Origin: JOPF136 sp963773835
GTDB lineage: Bacteria; Acidobacteriota; Terriglobia; Acidiferrales; UBA7541
Length of the DNA stretch: 64,000 nucleotides
Assembly (NCBI GenBank): GCA_963773835.1
Contig: CAVZCQ010000001.1
Location: forward strand, 62,001 to 126,000
Direction: 5' to 3'
Part shown: piece by piece, positions 44,443-54,235 of the stretch
Position numbering within the stretch: position 1 is the first letter of the stretch
Layout: each line of letters opens with the position of its first letter
Made by a program: the position numbers and the translations under genes
The notes under the pieces: generated by a model
Told to the model about the DNA's origin: nothing
The model's input: the letters and a program-made list of their open reading frames with translations, nothing else
Databases searched by the model: none

Positions 44443-46074
44443 TCAGAAACTAGGCGCGCCGGTAGCCGCGGGCCGCGTTTCGCCCGAGGAAATGCCGAAC
44501 CGCATCCTTTCGAGATAACCCTGCCCGAGTGACATCACCCCCGTGTACGCATATCCGCCCACAAAAAGCAGCAGGAAGGGCACGGTTGCGTAATTCTCGT
44601 TGTCGAGCGAGTAGGCTACCGCGAGCGCGAAGTAAATCCCCAGCGCGACTTCCAGCCAGGGCATCCAGCCGGACCGCTTCTGGTACGCTTTGGCGATCCA
44701 GTTTTCGTGCCGGTCGCCTTCGATGCGGTACTTCGGCGTGCGCACAAACTCGGATTGAATCCCGAGAAGCGCTTCAATCACGGCGATCGAATTCCGCACG
44801 CCAATCCCGATGCCCAGCGCCATGACAAACGGCATATAGAGAATGCTGCGCGTCCACGTCTTCGGATAGAGGTGGCGCTGTGACATCAGGTAGAAGCTGG
44901 AAATCGAGCACGTCGAGGCCAAAAACAGGGGAAGGTCTATAGCCAGCACTTGCAGCCAGCCCTGATAGAAGCGCACGATCATTGCCGGCAGCAGCAGCGT
45001 CGAAAGCATCATCATCAGCGGGTAGCTGATGTTCGCCGTCAGGTGGAAGAACGCCTCCGCTTTCACATGGAAAGGAATCGGCGCGCGCAGAATGCGCCGC
45101 AGGCTCTTCCGCGCCACCTGTGTCAGCCCTTTCGCCCAGCGCGCCTGCTGCGATTTGAACGAATTCATCTCCACCGGCAGCTCGGAGGGGCATTCGACGT
45201 CCATGAGGTAGAGGAACTTCCAGCCGCGAAGCTGCGCGCGGTAGGAAAGGTCGGTGTCCTCGGTGAGCGTGTCGTGCTCCCAGCCACCAGCGTCTTCGAT
45301 TGCCGCGCGGCGCCACACGCCTGCAGTCCCGTTGAAGTTGAAGAAACTGCCTTCGCGGTAACGCCCGCCATGCTCCATCACGAAGTGGCCGTCCAGCAAA
45401 ATCGCTTCCACCTCCGTCAGCGATGAATAATGCCGGTTCACATACGTCCATCGCGTCTGGATCATCCCGATTTTCGGGTCCTGGAAGTAGGGGATCGTGC
45501 GGCGGAGAAAATCCGCATGGGGCTGGAAGTCGGCGTCAAAAATGCCGATGAACTCGCCGCTCGCCGTCTTCATCCCTTCGCCCAGAGCGCCGGCCTTAAA
45601 GCCCTCGCGATTGTCGCGGTGCACGTAGTGGATTTCGAGGCCGAGCGCCTGATGGCGCTCCACGCACGCGCGCGCCACCTCCGCCGTATCGTCGGTCGAA
45701 TCGTCGAGCACCTGGATCTCGAGCCGTTCGCGGGGGTAATCGAGCCGCGCGACCGACTCCACCAGCCGGTCCACCACGTACCGCTCGTTGAAGATGGGAA
45801 GCTGTATGGTAACCTTTGGCCACTCGGTCACTTCCGGGGGAGGGCCTGGTTCCACGTGGCGGTGCTTATAAAAATTGTAAACGAGCCAGTACCGATGGCT
45901 GCCATACGCGGCCAGCACCACCAGCACGGCGAAATACGGCAGCATGATGGCCAGATCGAACGTGTTCGGCTGGTAGAGGCCGCGGAATGTTTTGTCCGTA
46001 ATCCGCTGCCACACGGCGGAGAGCGGCCCCTGCATCGCCGCGAGCAACAATCCCGAGCTGAAGAGTGAGTTCAC
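44443..46074 (-). CDS. membrane-bound GT2, cellulose-synthase-like
   Basis: A 543-residue processive-type glycosyltransferase. An N-terminal helix near residues 41-57 precedes a GT-A domain with VTIQLPIFNE, DDSTDD near 124-129, DADFQ near 180-184, TEDTDL and the QXXRW motif QQARWAKG. Four to five C-terminal helices follow, forming a likely channel. CslA/BcsA-like enzymes of this build make beta-linked glucans or mannans and export them as they grow. The start is GTG at 46074, behind GGAAGAG; ATG at 46035 is an alternative. Its first ten bases overlap the divergent membrane gene. Confidence 0.88.
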   Translation of the reverse strand: MNSLFSSGLLLAAMQGPLSAVWQRITDKTFRGLYQPNTFDLAIMLPYFAVLVVLAAYGSHRYWLVYNFYKHRHVEPGPPPEVTEWPKVTIQLPIFNERYVVDRLVESVARLDYPRERLEIQVLDDSTDDTAEVARACVERHQALGLEIHYVHRDNREGFKAGALGEGMKTASGEFIGIFDADFQPHADFLRRTIPYFQDPKIGMIQTRWTYVNRHYSSLTEVEAILLDGHFVMEHGGRYREGSFFNFNGTAGVWRRAAIEDAGGWEHDTLTEDTDLSYRAQLRGWKFLYLMDVECPSELPVEMNSFKSQQARWAKGLTQVARKSLRRILRAPIPFHVKAEAFFHLTANISYPLMMMLSTLLLPAMIVRFYQGWLQVLAIDLPLFLASTCSISSFYLMSQRHLYPKTWTRSILYMPFVMALGIGIGVRNSIAVIEALLGIQSEFVRTPKYRIEGDRHENWIAKAYQKRSGWMPWLEVALGIYFALAVAYSLDNENYATVPFLLLFVGGYAYTGVMSLGQGYLERMRFGISSGETRPAATGAPSF

Positions 46075-47414
46075 CGTCCGTCTCTTCCGCCGTCTCCCAC
46101 GAAACTTCTCCCGGATCTCATTCTCCCCTGCCCGCGGCCCTGGGCGGCGCCGTCGCGCTCGAAGTGGCCTTCCTGGCCATCCGGCAATTTGGCGACCTGA
46201 AGCTGCACGTCGTCGAGACCATTTGTGTCGGGCTCACGGCCGGCATTGTGTACCTGGTCGCGCTCTACCTGCTGGAACGCGCGGGAGAACGCCGCGCAGT
46301 TCTCTGGATCGTGCTCGCCGCCGCCTTTTTGTTCCGCCTCACGCTCGCGCCGCTCGAACCCAGCCTCTCCGACGACCTCTACCGCTACCGCTGGGACGGC
46401 CTCATTCAGCGCGCTGGCTGGAACCCCTACGTCATCGCACCGGAAGACCGCCGGCTGGTCCAATTCCGCGACGCCTACTGGCCGCACGTCTCGAACCAGG
46501 AGATGCCCAACATCTACCCGCCGGTCACGGAACTCGTGCTGCGCGCCACGGCGGCGGTATCCGGAAAACTGCTGGCCTTCAAGGCTCCGATGCTCGCGGC
46601 GGAAGCCCTGCTGGTGGCGCTGCTGGCCTTCTGGATTCGCCGCACCGGTCGCAGGGATTTTACGCTGGCCATTTATGCGTGGAATCCGTTGGTGGTCGTG
46701 GAAGTCGCCGCGAGCGGGCATAACGACCCGCTGGCAATGTTGTTCTCAGTAGCCGCGCTCTTCCTGATTATAGAGAGGCGCACTGTGCTGTCAACGCTGG
46801 CTCTGGGCGCGGCGGTGCTCGCGAAGTTTTTCCCCATCCTGCTCGCTCCGCTCCTGCTGCGAAGGACAGGATGGCCGCGCAGCGCGCGCTCGTGGACCGG
46901 TGTGGGCCTGGCCTGCGGGCTCGCCGCCATCGCTTGGTGGCCGTACCGCGCCGCATGGCCTGGCGTCCTCCACCTGTTCCATCCCTACCGGAAGCACTGG
47001 GTGAACAACGCGAGCCTGTACTCGGTTTTGCACTGGTTCAGCGGCTCGGACGACTGGGCCTGGGGCATCGGGGTGGGCGTAGTAGCGGGCATTGCGCTTT
47101 GGGCCGCGCTCCGGAAACTGAACCCGCTACGCGCCGCTTATCTGCTGTTCGGGGCGGTGCCGCTGCTCTCGCAGAACGCGTTCTCGTGGTATTTCCTGTG
47201 GGTCATACCCCTGCTTGTGTTTTTTCCGAATCCGGCCTGGCTGCTGCTCACGGTTCTCGAGTTTCTTTCCTACCACGTGCTCATCGGCTACGGGATACTC
47301 GGTGTGTGGAAGTTCGATCCCTTCTTCCTGTGGCTTGAATACGCGCCGTTCTATGCCCTGCTCGTGGCGCAAGCCTTTTTCCCCGGGAGAACCGCCGCGA
47401 CAAAGGCGAGCTGA
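46065..47414 (+). CDS. polytopic GT87/GT-C family mannosyltransferase-like protein
   Basis: A 449-residue protein with about twelve helices. The first periplasmic loop has an acidic pair in LSDDLYRYRWDG near residues 101-112 and GWNPYVIAPED, then NIYPPVTELVLR, the pattern of GT87/DUF2029-type polyprenyl-phosphate-dependent transferases. A second loop has KFFPILLAPLLL. The GTG at 46065 is within ten bases of the divergent GTG of the GT2 gene, so the real start may be further in. It probably decorates the same or a related glycan. Confidence 0.72.
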   Translation: MSSPSVSSAVSHETSPGSHSPLPAALGGAVALEVAFLAIRQFGDLKLHVVETICVGLTAGIVYLVALYLLERAGERRAVLWIVLAAAFLFRLTLAPLEPSLSDDLYRYRWDGLIQRAGWNPYVIAPEDRRLVQFRDAYWPHVSNQEMPNIYPPVTELVLRATAAVSGKLLAFKAPMLAAEALLVALLAFWIRRTGRRDFTLAIYAWNPLVVVEVAASGHNDPLAMLFSVAALFLIIERRTVLSTLALGAAVLAKFFPILLAPLLLRRTGWPRSARSWTGVGLACGLAAIAWWPYRAAWPGVLHLFHPYRKHWVNNASLYSVLHWFSGSDDWAWGIGVGVVAGIALWAALRKLNPLRAAYLLFGAVPLLSQNAFSWYFLWVIPLLVFFPNPAWLLLTVLEFLSYHVLIGYGILGVWKFDPFFLWLEYAPFYALLVAQAFFPGRTAATKAS

Positions 47415-47464
47415 GCCGGCGCGGCGCCGCTTTCTCTGTGGCGTCCCTCTGGCCCGTAGCTGGC

Positions 47465-48616
47465 CTACGTGTTCAGGGTGATGAGAGTCCCCACCGGTCG
47501 CGGTGGAATGGGCGGAAGCTTCGAGCGGTCCACGGGGCGGTAGAGCGTGTCGCGCTCGACGGGCTCCAACCCCGCTTCGCGGATCAGTCGTTCCAAGTCG
47601 GCGCGCGTTAGTTCTTGCGGAGTGGTGGCCCCGGCGTCGTGGTAAATCTTCTCTTCGATCACCGTTCCGTCCATGTCGTTGGCGCCGAATTTCAGCGCGA
47701 TCTGCGCGATGCGTGGCGTGAGCATAATCCAGTAGGCTTTGATGTGATCGAAATTGTCGAGCAGCAGCCGAGCCACCGCGATGCACTTCAGGTCGTCGAA
47801 CCCTGTGGGTTTGGGAAGGTGCGAGAGCGCCGTGTTCTCGGGATGAAACTCGAGAGGGATGAAGGCCACGAACCCGTGGGTCTCGTCCTGGAGTTGGCGG
47901 AGGAGCAGCAGGTGCTCAACGCGCTCTTCGAGCGTTTCGATGTGGCCGAACAGCATGGTGGCGTTCGAGCGCAGGCCGAGCTGGTGCGCGGTTCGCGCGA
48001 TGTCCAGCCACTGCCGGCCGCTGGTTTTGTGGTCGCAGATCACTTTGCGCACGCGCGGATTGAAAATCTCCGCCCCGCCACCCGGCATCGAGTCCACACC
48101 GGCTTCCTTCAGTTTCAGCAGCACGTCGCGCACGGACAATTTCGTGATGCGCGACAGGTAGCCGATCTCGACCATGGTGAACACTTTTAGGTGCACATGC
48201 GGAAAGCGCTGCTTCAGCCCGCGGACCAGGTCGAGGTAATAATCAAACGGCAGGTCGGGATGCAGCCCGCCCACGATGTGGAATTCGGTGGCCCCTTCGG
48301 CCACGCCTTCCGCCGCGCGCTGCCACACTTCATCGAGCGCGTAGGTGTAGGCGCCGGGCGCGTCCGGCGAACGGCCGAAGGCGCACAGGCGGCAATGTGC
48401 CGTGCAGACGTTGGTCGGGTTGATGTGCCGGTTGATGTTGAAATACGTGGTTTTTCCGTGGCGCTTCTCGCGCACGTGGTTGGCCAGCCAGCCCACGGCC
48501 AGCAGGTCCGGCGAGCGGTAGAGGGCGAGCCCATCGGCCGCATCCAGGCGTTCTCCTCCGAGGACCTTCCTGGCTACGGGTTCCAGCCGCGCGTCGGAAA
48601 TGTGCATTTCAGCCAT
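47465..48616 (-). CDS. mqnE: aminofutalosine synthase (radical SAM, futalosine menaquinone pathway)
   Basis: A 383-residue radical SAM enzyme that joins SAM-derived adenosyl radical to the chorismate-derived enolpyruvyl benzoate to form aminofutalosine. The iron-sulfur cysteines are C71, C75 and C78 (CTAHCRLC). FHIVGGLHPDLPFDYYLDLV and GVDSMPGGGAEIF are typical of MqnE rather than MqnC. ATG at 48616 and at 48607 are both possible. It lies nine bases after the ubiA-type gene, and the order ubiX-ubiA-mqnE on one strand points to a menaquinone operon. Confidence 0.92.
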   Translation of the reverse strand: MAEMHISDARLEPVARKVLGGERLDAADGLALYRSPDLLAVGWLANHVREKRHGKTTYFNINRHINPTNVCTAHCRLCAFGRSPDAPGAYTYALDEVWQRAAEGVAEGATEFHIVGGLHPDLPFDYYLDLVRGLKQRFPHVHLKVFTMVEIGYLSRITKLSVRDVLLKLKEAGVDSMPGGGAEIFNPRVRKVICDHKTSGRQWLDIARTAHQLGLRSNATMLFGHIETLEERVEHLLLLRQLQDETHGFVAFIPLEFHPENTALSHLPKPTGFDDLKCIAVARLLLDNFDHIKAYWIMLTPRIAQIALKFGANDMDGTVIEEKIYHDAGATTPQELTRADLERLIREAGLEPVERDTLYRPVDRSKLPPIPPRPVGTLITLNT

Positions 48617-48625
48617 CTTCGAAGG

Positions 48626-49504
48626 CTAACGCCCCACCCACAGCGCCGTGCCCCACGACACGAAGAACAGGATACTAATAAAGCCGTTGGTTGTAAAAAA
48701 CGCTGCATCCAGACGTGAAAGATCGTCCGGCGCCACTAGCGACTGCTCATAGACGAGCAACCCGGCGACGGCGGCAACTCCCGCCCACGCCGGCCACGCC
48801 AGCCGGAAACTCCACGCCAGCCAGCCAAGCAGAACCACCACGCACGCGTGCATCGCCCGCGCCGCGAGAAGCGCGCGCGGCACCCCAAATTTCTCCGGAA
48901 AGGAATGCAGGCCGGCCCGGCGGTCGAAATCCACGTCCTGCAGCGCGTAGAGGACGTCGAAGCCCGCGACCCACAGGGTGACCGCAGCGCAAAGCACCAT
49001 CATTCGCCAGTCGAAGGAGCCGGTCACGGCGATCCAAGCGGCTGCGGGCGCGATTCCCAGGCAGAAGCCGAGCACCAGGTGCGAATAGGCGGTGAAGCGC
49101 TTCGTATAGGAATAGAGGAACAGCGCGGCCAGCGCCAAGGGCGACAGAAGAAACGCCAGGCGATTCAGCTCCCACGCTGAGAACACCAACACCGCGGAAC
49201 TCAGCAGCGTAAACATCCAGGCAAAACGCAGCGTGAGAGCGCCGGTCACCAGCGGGCGTCCGGCCGTGCGCGGGTTGCGGCGGTCGTACTCCAGGTCGGC
49301 GATGCGGTTCATCGTCATGGCGGCGGAGCGCGCTCCCACCATGGCCACCACGATCCAGCCAATCTGCCGCCATTCCGGCCAGCCGGGGCCCGCGAAGCGC
49401 GCGGCCAGCAGCGCTCCCGTCAGCGCGAACGGCAGCGCGAATATAGAGTGCTCGAATTTGATCATCTCGAGCGTCGTGCCGAGTTTGGAGCGCGGCGTGG
49501 GCAT
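48626..49504 (-). CDS. UbiA-family prenyltransferase (MqnP-like)
   Basis: A 292-residue integral membrane aromatic prenyltransferase with about eight helices. The first aspartate-rich motif is NRIADLEYD (residues 66-74) and the second is DVDFDRR. KFEHSIFALPFALTGALLA at the N-terminus is typical of the 4-hydroxybenzoate/menaquinone-precursor group. In futalosine genomes this protein (often called MqnP) prenylates the dihydroxynaphthoate precursor. It sits between a ubiX-like gene and mqnE. Confidence 0.9.
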   Translation of the reverse strand: MPTPRSKLGTTLEMIKFEHSIFALPFALTGALLAARFAGPGWPEWRQIGWIVVAMVGARSAAMTMNRIADLEYDRRNPRTAGRPLVTGALTLRFAWMFTLLSSAVLVFSAWELNRLAFLLSPLALAALFLYSYTKRFTAYSHLVLGFCLGIAPAAAWIAVTGSFDWRMMVLCAAVTLWVAGFDVLYALQDVDFDRRAGLHSFPEKFGVPRALLAARAMHACVVVLLGWLAWSFRLAWPAWAGVAAVAGLLVYEQSLVAPDDLSRLDAAFFTTNGFISILFFVSWGTALWVGR

Positions 49505-49540
49505 GGTGTTCGGGGACTGTCGGACGGCCGGCGGTCAGCG

Positions 49541-50230
49541 CTACCTCCGGGCGCGCGGCGGGCGCGCCGCGATTTCCAGCCGCCGGGCGGCGGATTCCGC
49601 CTGGCCCTGCCAGCGAAACTGCGTCTTCTGCGGAAGGTCGAGATGCGCCAGCACGCGGCACACGTACTGGGTGACGAGCTCTTCGATGGTTTTCGCACCG
49701 GCGTAGAACGCGGGCACCACCGGCATGATCACCGCGCCGGCGGCCTGCGCGCGCAGCATGTTTTCCAGGTGAATCCGGCTGAGCGGCGTCTCGCGCACGC
49801 ACAGCACCAGCCGGCTTCCTTCCTTCAGGCACACATCGGCGGAGCGGCCCACCAGGTCGTCGGCCAGCCCGCTTGCGATTTTCCCCAGCGTGCCCACCGA
49901 GCACGGCAGCACCACCATCCCGTCCACTGCGTGGCTGCCGGAGGCGATCGAAGCCCCGATATCCGTATTCAAATGCCCCTGGAATTTCGCCGCCGTCGTT
50001 TCAGCAAGTATCACGGGCAACTGCCGCGGGTCCGTGGCTCGGATGCCCAGCTCGTCCGTCAGGACGCGCATGCCGCTGGGCGTGATGACGAAATGGACGC
50101 GCGCCACGCGCGCATCGGCATCCAGCAGGCGAACGAGTGTTTGCGCGCACAGGGCGCCGCTCGCGCCCGTTACGGCTACTGTGACCGTTTTCCCGTTGTT
50201 CGTTTTCACCATGGACGGTTGATTTCCCAT
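49541..50230 (-). CDS. ubiX: UbiX-family flavin prenyltransferase
   Basis: A 229-residue UbiX/Pad1-type protein that makes prenylated FMN for a UbiD-type decarboxylase. The FMN site is VAVTGASGALCAQTL and further family motifs are VLPCSVGTLGKIASGLADDL and LVLCVRETPLSRIHLENML. The last 25 residues are basic and extend past the usual end. ATG at 50230 is used; ATG at 50212 (MVKTNNGK) is equally plausible. It is placed with ubiA and mqnE, so it most likely serves menaquinone synthesis. Confidence 0.9.
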   Translation of the reverse strand: MGNQPSMVKTNNGKTVTVAVTGASGALCAQTLVRLLDADARVARVHFVITPSGMRVLTDELGIRATDPRQLPVILAETTAAKFQGHLNTDIGASIASGSHAVDGMVVLPCSVGTLGKIASGLADDLVGRSADVCLKEGSRLVLCVRETPLSRIHLENMLRAQAAGAVIMPVVPAFYAGAKTIEELVTQYVCRVLAHLDLPQKTQFRWQGQAESAARRLEIAARPPRARR

Positions 50231-50281
50231 GCTAAGCAGCCGTTTCCGCCAATGTCAAGAAAACCATCCCCGTGCTCGCCT

Positions 50282-50707
50282 CTAGAGCCACGTATGTCGC
50301 GCGTATTCGCGGTACTCGTCGCCGAATTTCTCCTCCAGCACCCGCGCCTCGCGTCGGCTCCTCACGATTTGCATCGGAATCAACACAGCGAACGCCAGAA
50401 GCCAGATCGGCCGTTCGATCGCCAGCACAAATCCCGCGACCCCGATGCCTCCGAATATGTAGATGGGATTCCGGAAACGCGAGTAGATCCCTCGAGTCAC
50501 CAATTTTTGGGCTTTGGCTTTGACGCTGAAGGAATCACCGAGTTGCACGTGCGCGATTCCCCAGAGCACAAATCCCGGAACCATCAGGGCAGCGCCGGCC
50601 ACGCGCATCGCCGTCCATGGCCGTCCTTGCGTGGATACAAACGCGACAGCGAACAGCGCCAGCGCCGCAGGGAAGGCCACAAAGCGGTACCCCCTTCTTT
50701 GAGGCAT
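50282..50707 (-). CDS. isoprenylcysteine carboxyl methyltransferase-like small membrane protein
   Basis: A 141-residue protein with about four helices. The C-terminal half carries the ICMT/PEMT-family motif LVTRGIYSRFRNPIYIFGG and ends RREARVLEEKFGDEYREYAR. Proteins of this group are SAM-dependent membrane methyltransferases of unknown small or lipid substrates. ATG at 50707 gives the family length; the frame is open upstream but without hydrophobic sequence. It lies 51 bases before ubiX on the same strand and could be the first gene of the menaquinone operon. Confidence 0.75.
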   Translation of the reverse strand: MPQRRGYRFVAFPAALALFAVAFVSTQGRPWTAMRVAGAALMVPGFVLWGIAHVQLGDSFSVKAKAQKLVTRGIYSRFRNPIYIFGGIGVAGFVLAIERPIWLLAFAVLIPMQIVRSRREARVLEEKFGDEYREYARHTWL

Positions 50708-50826
50708 CCACTTCAGTCTATACAGGCAGAGCGCCCCGCGCAAAACAATCCATCCCCGCAAGGGTGCGGCTCGGCCTCGCCAATTCAGCCGTTCCGGCGC
50801 CGTCGAACGAAACGAACCAGACGCGG

Positions 50827-50835
50827 TGATAGAAT
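50827..50835 (+). promoter_or_regulatory. extended -10 promoter ahead of larB
   Basis: TG-A-TAGAAT (50827-50835) is an extended -10 element; no -35 is visible at the matching distance. The transcript would start near 50842, three bases before the larB ATG, with no Shine-Dalgarno sequence, so the mRNA could be nearly leaderless. Confidence 0.45.
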
Positions 50836-50844
50836 CGGGCGGCC

Positions 50845-51600
50845 ATGGACGAAAAAGCGATGCGCGATCTGCTGCGCGCCGTGCGTGCCGGGCGACTGAC
50901 GGACGACGCAGCGCTCGAGCGGTTGCGCCATTTGCCCTTCGAGGATCTGGGCTTCGCAAAGGTGGACCACCACCGCGCTCTCCGCCAGGGATTTGCCGAG
51001 GTGGTGTTTGGACGGGGGAAGACGCCGCAGCAGGTGGCGGAGATCGTCGGCAGCATGCTCGCCCGTAAGGATTCGCGGCACAACATACTGGTCACTCGCG
51101 CCGATCGCAGTATCCACACGGCGGTCAAACGGCTGGCGCGCGGCGCGAAGTTTCACCCACTATCCTGCGCCATCGTGATCGAGCGCGACCGCACGGTCCG
51201 CGGGAAAGGCACTGTCCTGGTTGTCTCCGCGGGAACGAGCGACATCCCTGTGGCGGAAGAGGCGCTGGTGGCGGCGCGCGCGTTGGGCAATCGCGCCGCG
51301 GCCATTTACGACATCGGCGTAGCTGGGTTGCACCGCCTGTTGGGCCACCGCGAACAACTGGCCGCTGCGCGGGTCATCATCTGCGTGGCGGGCATGGAAG
51401 GCGCGCTGCCGAGCGTGGTGGCGGGACTCGTCGCCGCTCCCGTCATCGCCGTGCCGACCAGCATTGGATACGGTGCGAGTTTCGGTGGCGTTGCGGCGCT
51501 GCTCGCCATGCTCAACAGTTGTGCTTCGAATGTGAGCGTCGTCAACATCGACAACGGTTTCGGCGCGGCGTGTGTGGCCTCTTGCATCAACCGGATCTAG
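50845..51600 (+). CDS. larB: nickel pincer cofactor biosynthesis protein LarB
   Basis: A 251-residue LarB, which carboxylates and hydrolyses nicotinic acid adenine dinucleotide in the first step of nickel-pincer cofactor synthesis. The PurE-like C-terminal half shows VVSAGTSDIPVAEEALVAAR near residues 127-146, CVAGMEGALPSVVAGLV and VPTSIGYGASFGGVAALLAM. Length and motifs match the family. larA, larC and larE are not in the window. It is transcribed away from the menaquinone genes and converges on the alcohol dehydrogenase 42 bases later. Confidence 0.92.
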   Translation: MDEKAMRDLLRAVRAGRLTDDAALERLRHLPFEDLGFAKVDHHRALRQGFAEVVFGRGKTPQQVAEIVGSMLARKDSRHNILVTRADRSIHTAVKRLARGAKFHPLSCAIVIERDRTVRGKGTVLVVSAGTSDIPVAEEALVAARALGNRAAAIYDIGVAGLHRLLGHREQLAAARVIICVAGMEGALPSVVAGLVAAPVIAVPTSIGYGASFGGVAALLAMLNSCASNVSVVNIDNGFGAACVASCINRI

Positions 51601-51642
51601 AGGCCGAAAATCGAAATTGGAAAAACGAATAGCGCCAAACGA

Positions 51643-52644
51643 TCACTGACGCGGATCCAGCAGGACTTTCAGGACGCCGGCAGCGCGAGCCTCACGGATG
51701 GCGCCGGGGGCGTCGCGGAGGGGGAAGACGCGGGAGATCAGCGGGCGCGGGTCCACGCCTCCGGAGCGGAGCAGGCGGAGCGCACTCAAAAACGGGCCGC
51801 AGCGCGACCCAACCACGGTCTGCTCATTCACCACAATCGGCCACGTTTCCAGCCGTGCGACCCCGTGGAACGTAGATTTCATCACCACCGTCCCGCGCGG
51901 CTCGGTCATCTGGATGGCCATATCCAGTCCTTCGGGCGAACCGGTCGCCTCCACGACATACGGATACCGGCGCTGGTTGCCTCCGGCGAGGGCGGCTGAG
52001 ATGCCGCGCCCCGCAGCGAGCGCCAGTTTTTCTCGGTGGCGGCCGTAAAGCGTCACGCGCGCCCCGGCAGCAGAGAGCACACGCACGATTATCTGACCCA
52101 GTTTCCCGTCTCCCAGCACCGCTACCGCCGCACCGCGAGCCGCAGCGGGCACCTGCTCTAGGATTTGACAGGCTGCGGCGAGCGGTTCGGTGAACACCGC
52201 GCACTCGTCCGGCACACCGTCCGGCACAGCGTGAAGGTTGACCAGCGGCAGAATGAGATACTCCGCAAACGCGCCGTCGTGGTTCAAGATGCCCAGCACG
52301 CGCCGCCGCACGCAGTGCGTCGGTTTGCCGCGCCCGCAGTACTCGCACTGGCGACGCAGGCCCAGTCCGCGGCAGGTGATGTTGATTTCGCCCACCACGC
52401 GGCGCCCAATCCAGCGTTGCTCTGCGCCGCGTCGTGAGGCCCCGCTGCCTCCGCACGCCACCACCTCTCCCACGAATTCATGTCCAGGTATGCCACGGAA
52501 ATTGTGATACCCGCGCAGAATCTCTAGGTCCGTATTGCAGATCCCAGCCAGCCGCACGCGCACCAGCGCCCACCCACGCGCGACAACCGGGAGGGGCCGC
52601 GAGACGAGCACCAGGCGTTTGTGTTGGAATCTGGCAGCCAGCAT
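51643..52644 (-). CDS. zinc-dependent medium-chain alcohol dehydrogenase
   Basis: A 333-residue MDR-family dehydrogenase. The catalytic-zinc region is VRLAGICNTDLEILRGY and PGHEFVGEVVACGG, and four cysteines of the structural zinc lobe lie in GLGLRRQCEYCGRGKPTHCV plus a more upstream CRG. The NAD(P) site is AVAVLGDGKLGQIIVRVLSA. The substrate is unknown. ATG at 52644 gives the family N-terminus; an in-frame GTG at 52686, directly after the selA stop, would add 14 residues. It is downstream of selA on the same strand. Confidence 0.88.
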   Translation of the reverse strand: MLAARFQHKRLVLVSRPLPVVARGWALVRVRLAGICNTDLEILRGYHNFRGIPGHEFVGEVVACGGSGASRRGAEQRWIGRRVVGEINITCRGLGLRRQCEYCGRGKPTHCVRRRVLGILNHDGAFAEYLILPLVNLHAVPDGVPDECAVFTEPLAAACQILEQVPAAARGAAVAVLGDGKLGQIIVRVLSAAGARVTLYGRHREKLALAAGRGISAALAGGNQRRYPYVVEATGSPEGLDMAIQMTEPRGTVVMKSTFHGVARLETWPIVVNEQTVVGSRCGPFLSALRLLRSGGVDPRPLISRVFPLRDAPGAIREARAAGVLKVLLDPRQ

Positions 52645-52686
52645 CGTTTGGGACTCAGTGTAACGCCGCGGCCCGCACCAGAGCAC

Positions 52687-54105
<1,419 letters not shown>

Positions 54106-54181
54106 GGGAGTTCCATTGCAGCACAGGGGTCTCGCGGGGCGCAACGGGTGCCTACTCTGCGCTGCCTGGCAGGCACGCCGG

Positions 54182-54210
54182 TTGACCCCGTCCCCGCCAG
54201 GCTCTAGGAT
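54182..54210 (+). promoter_or_regulatory. sigma-70 type promoter of the MXAN_5187-C-like gene
   Basis: TTGACC (54182-54187), exactly 17 bases, then TAGGAT (54205-54210). The start site would be near 54217. This places the in-frame ATG at 54209 inside the -10 element and so favours the ATG at 54236 as the start of the next gene. Confidence 0.6.
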
Positions 54211-54235
54211 GGAAGCCGCCTGCCCTCACTGCCCT

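Noticed and set aside
54209..54235. Upstream ATG (MEAACPHCP) as start of the MXAN_5187-C-like gene
   Set aside because: It would overlap the -10 element of the well-spaced promoter at 54182-54210, so it is unlikely to be in the transcript; the ATG at 54236 is used.
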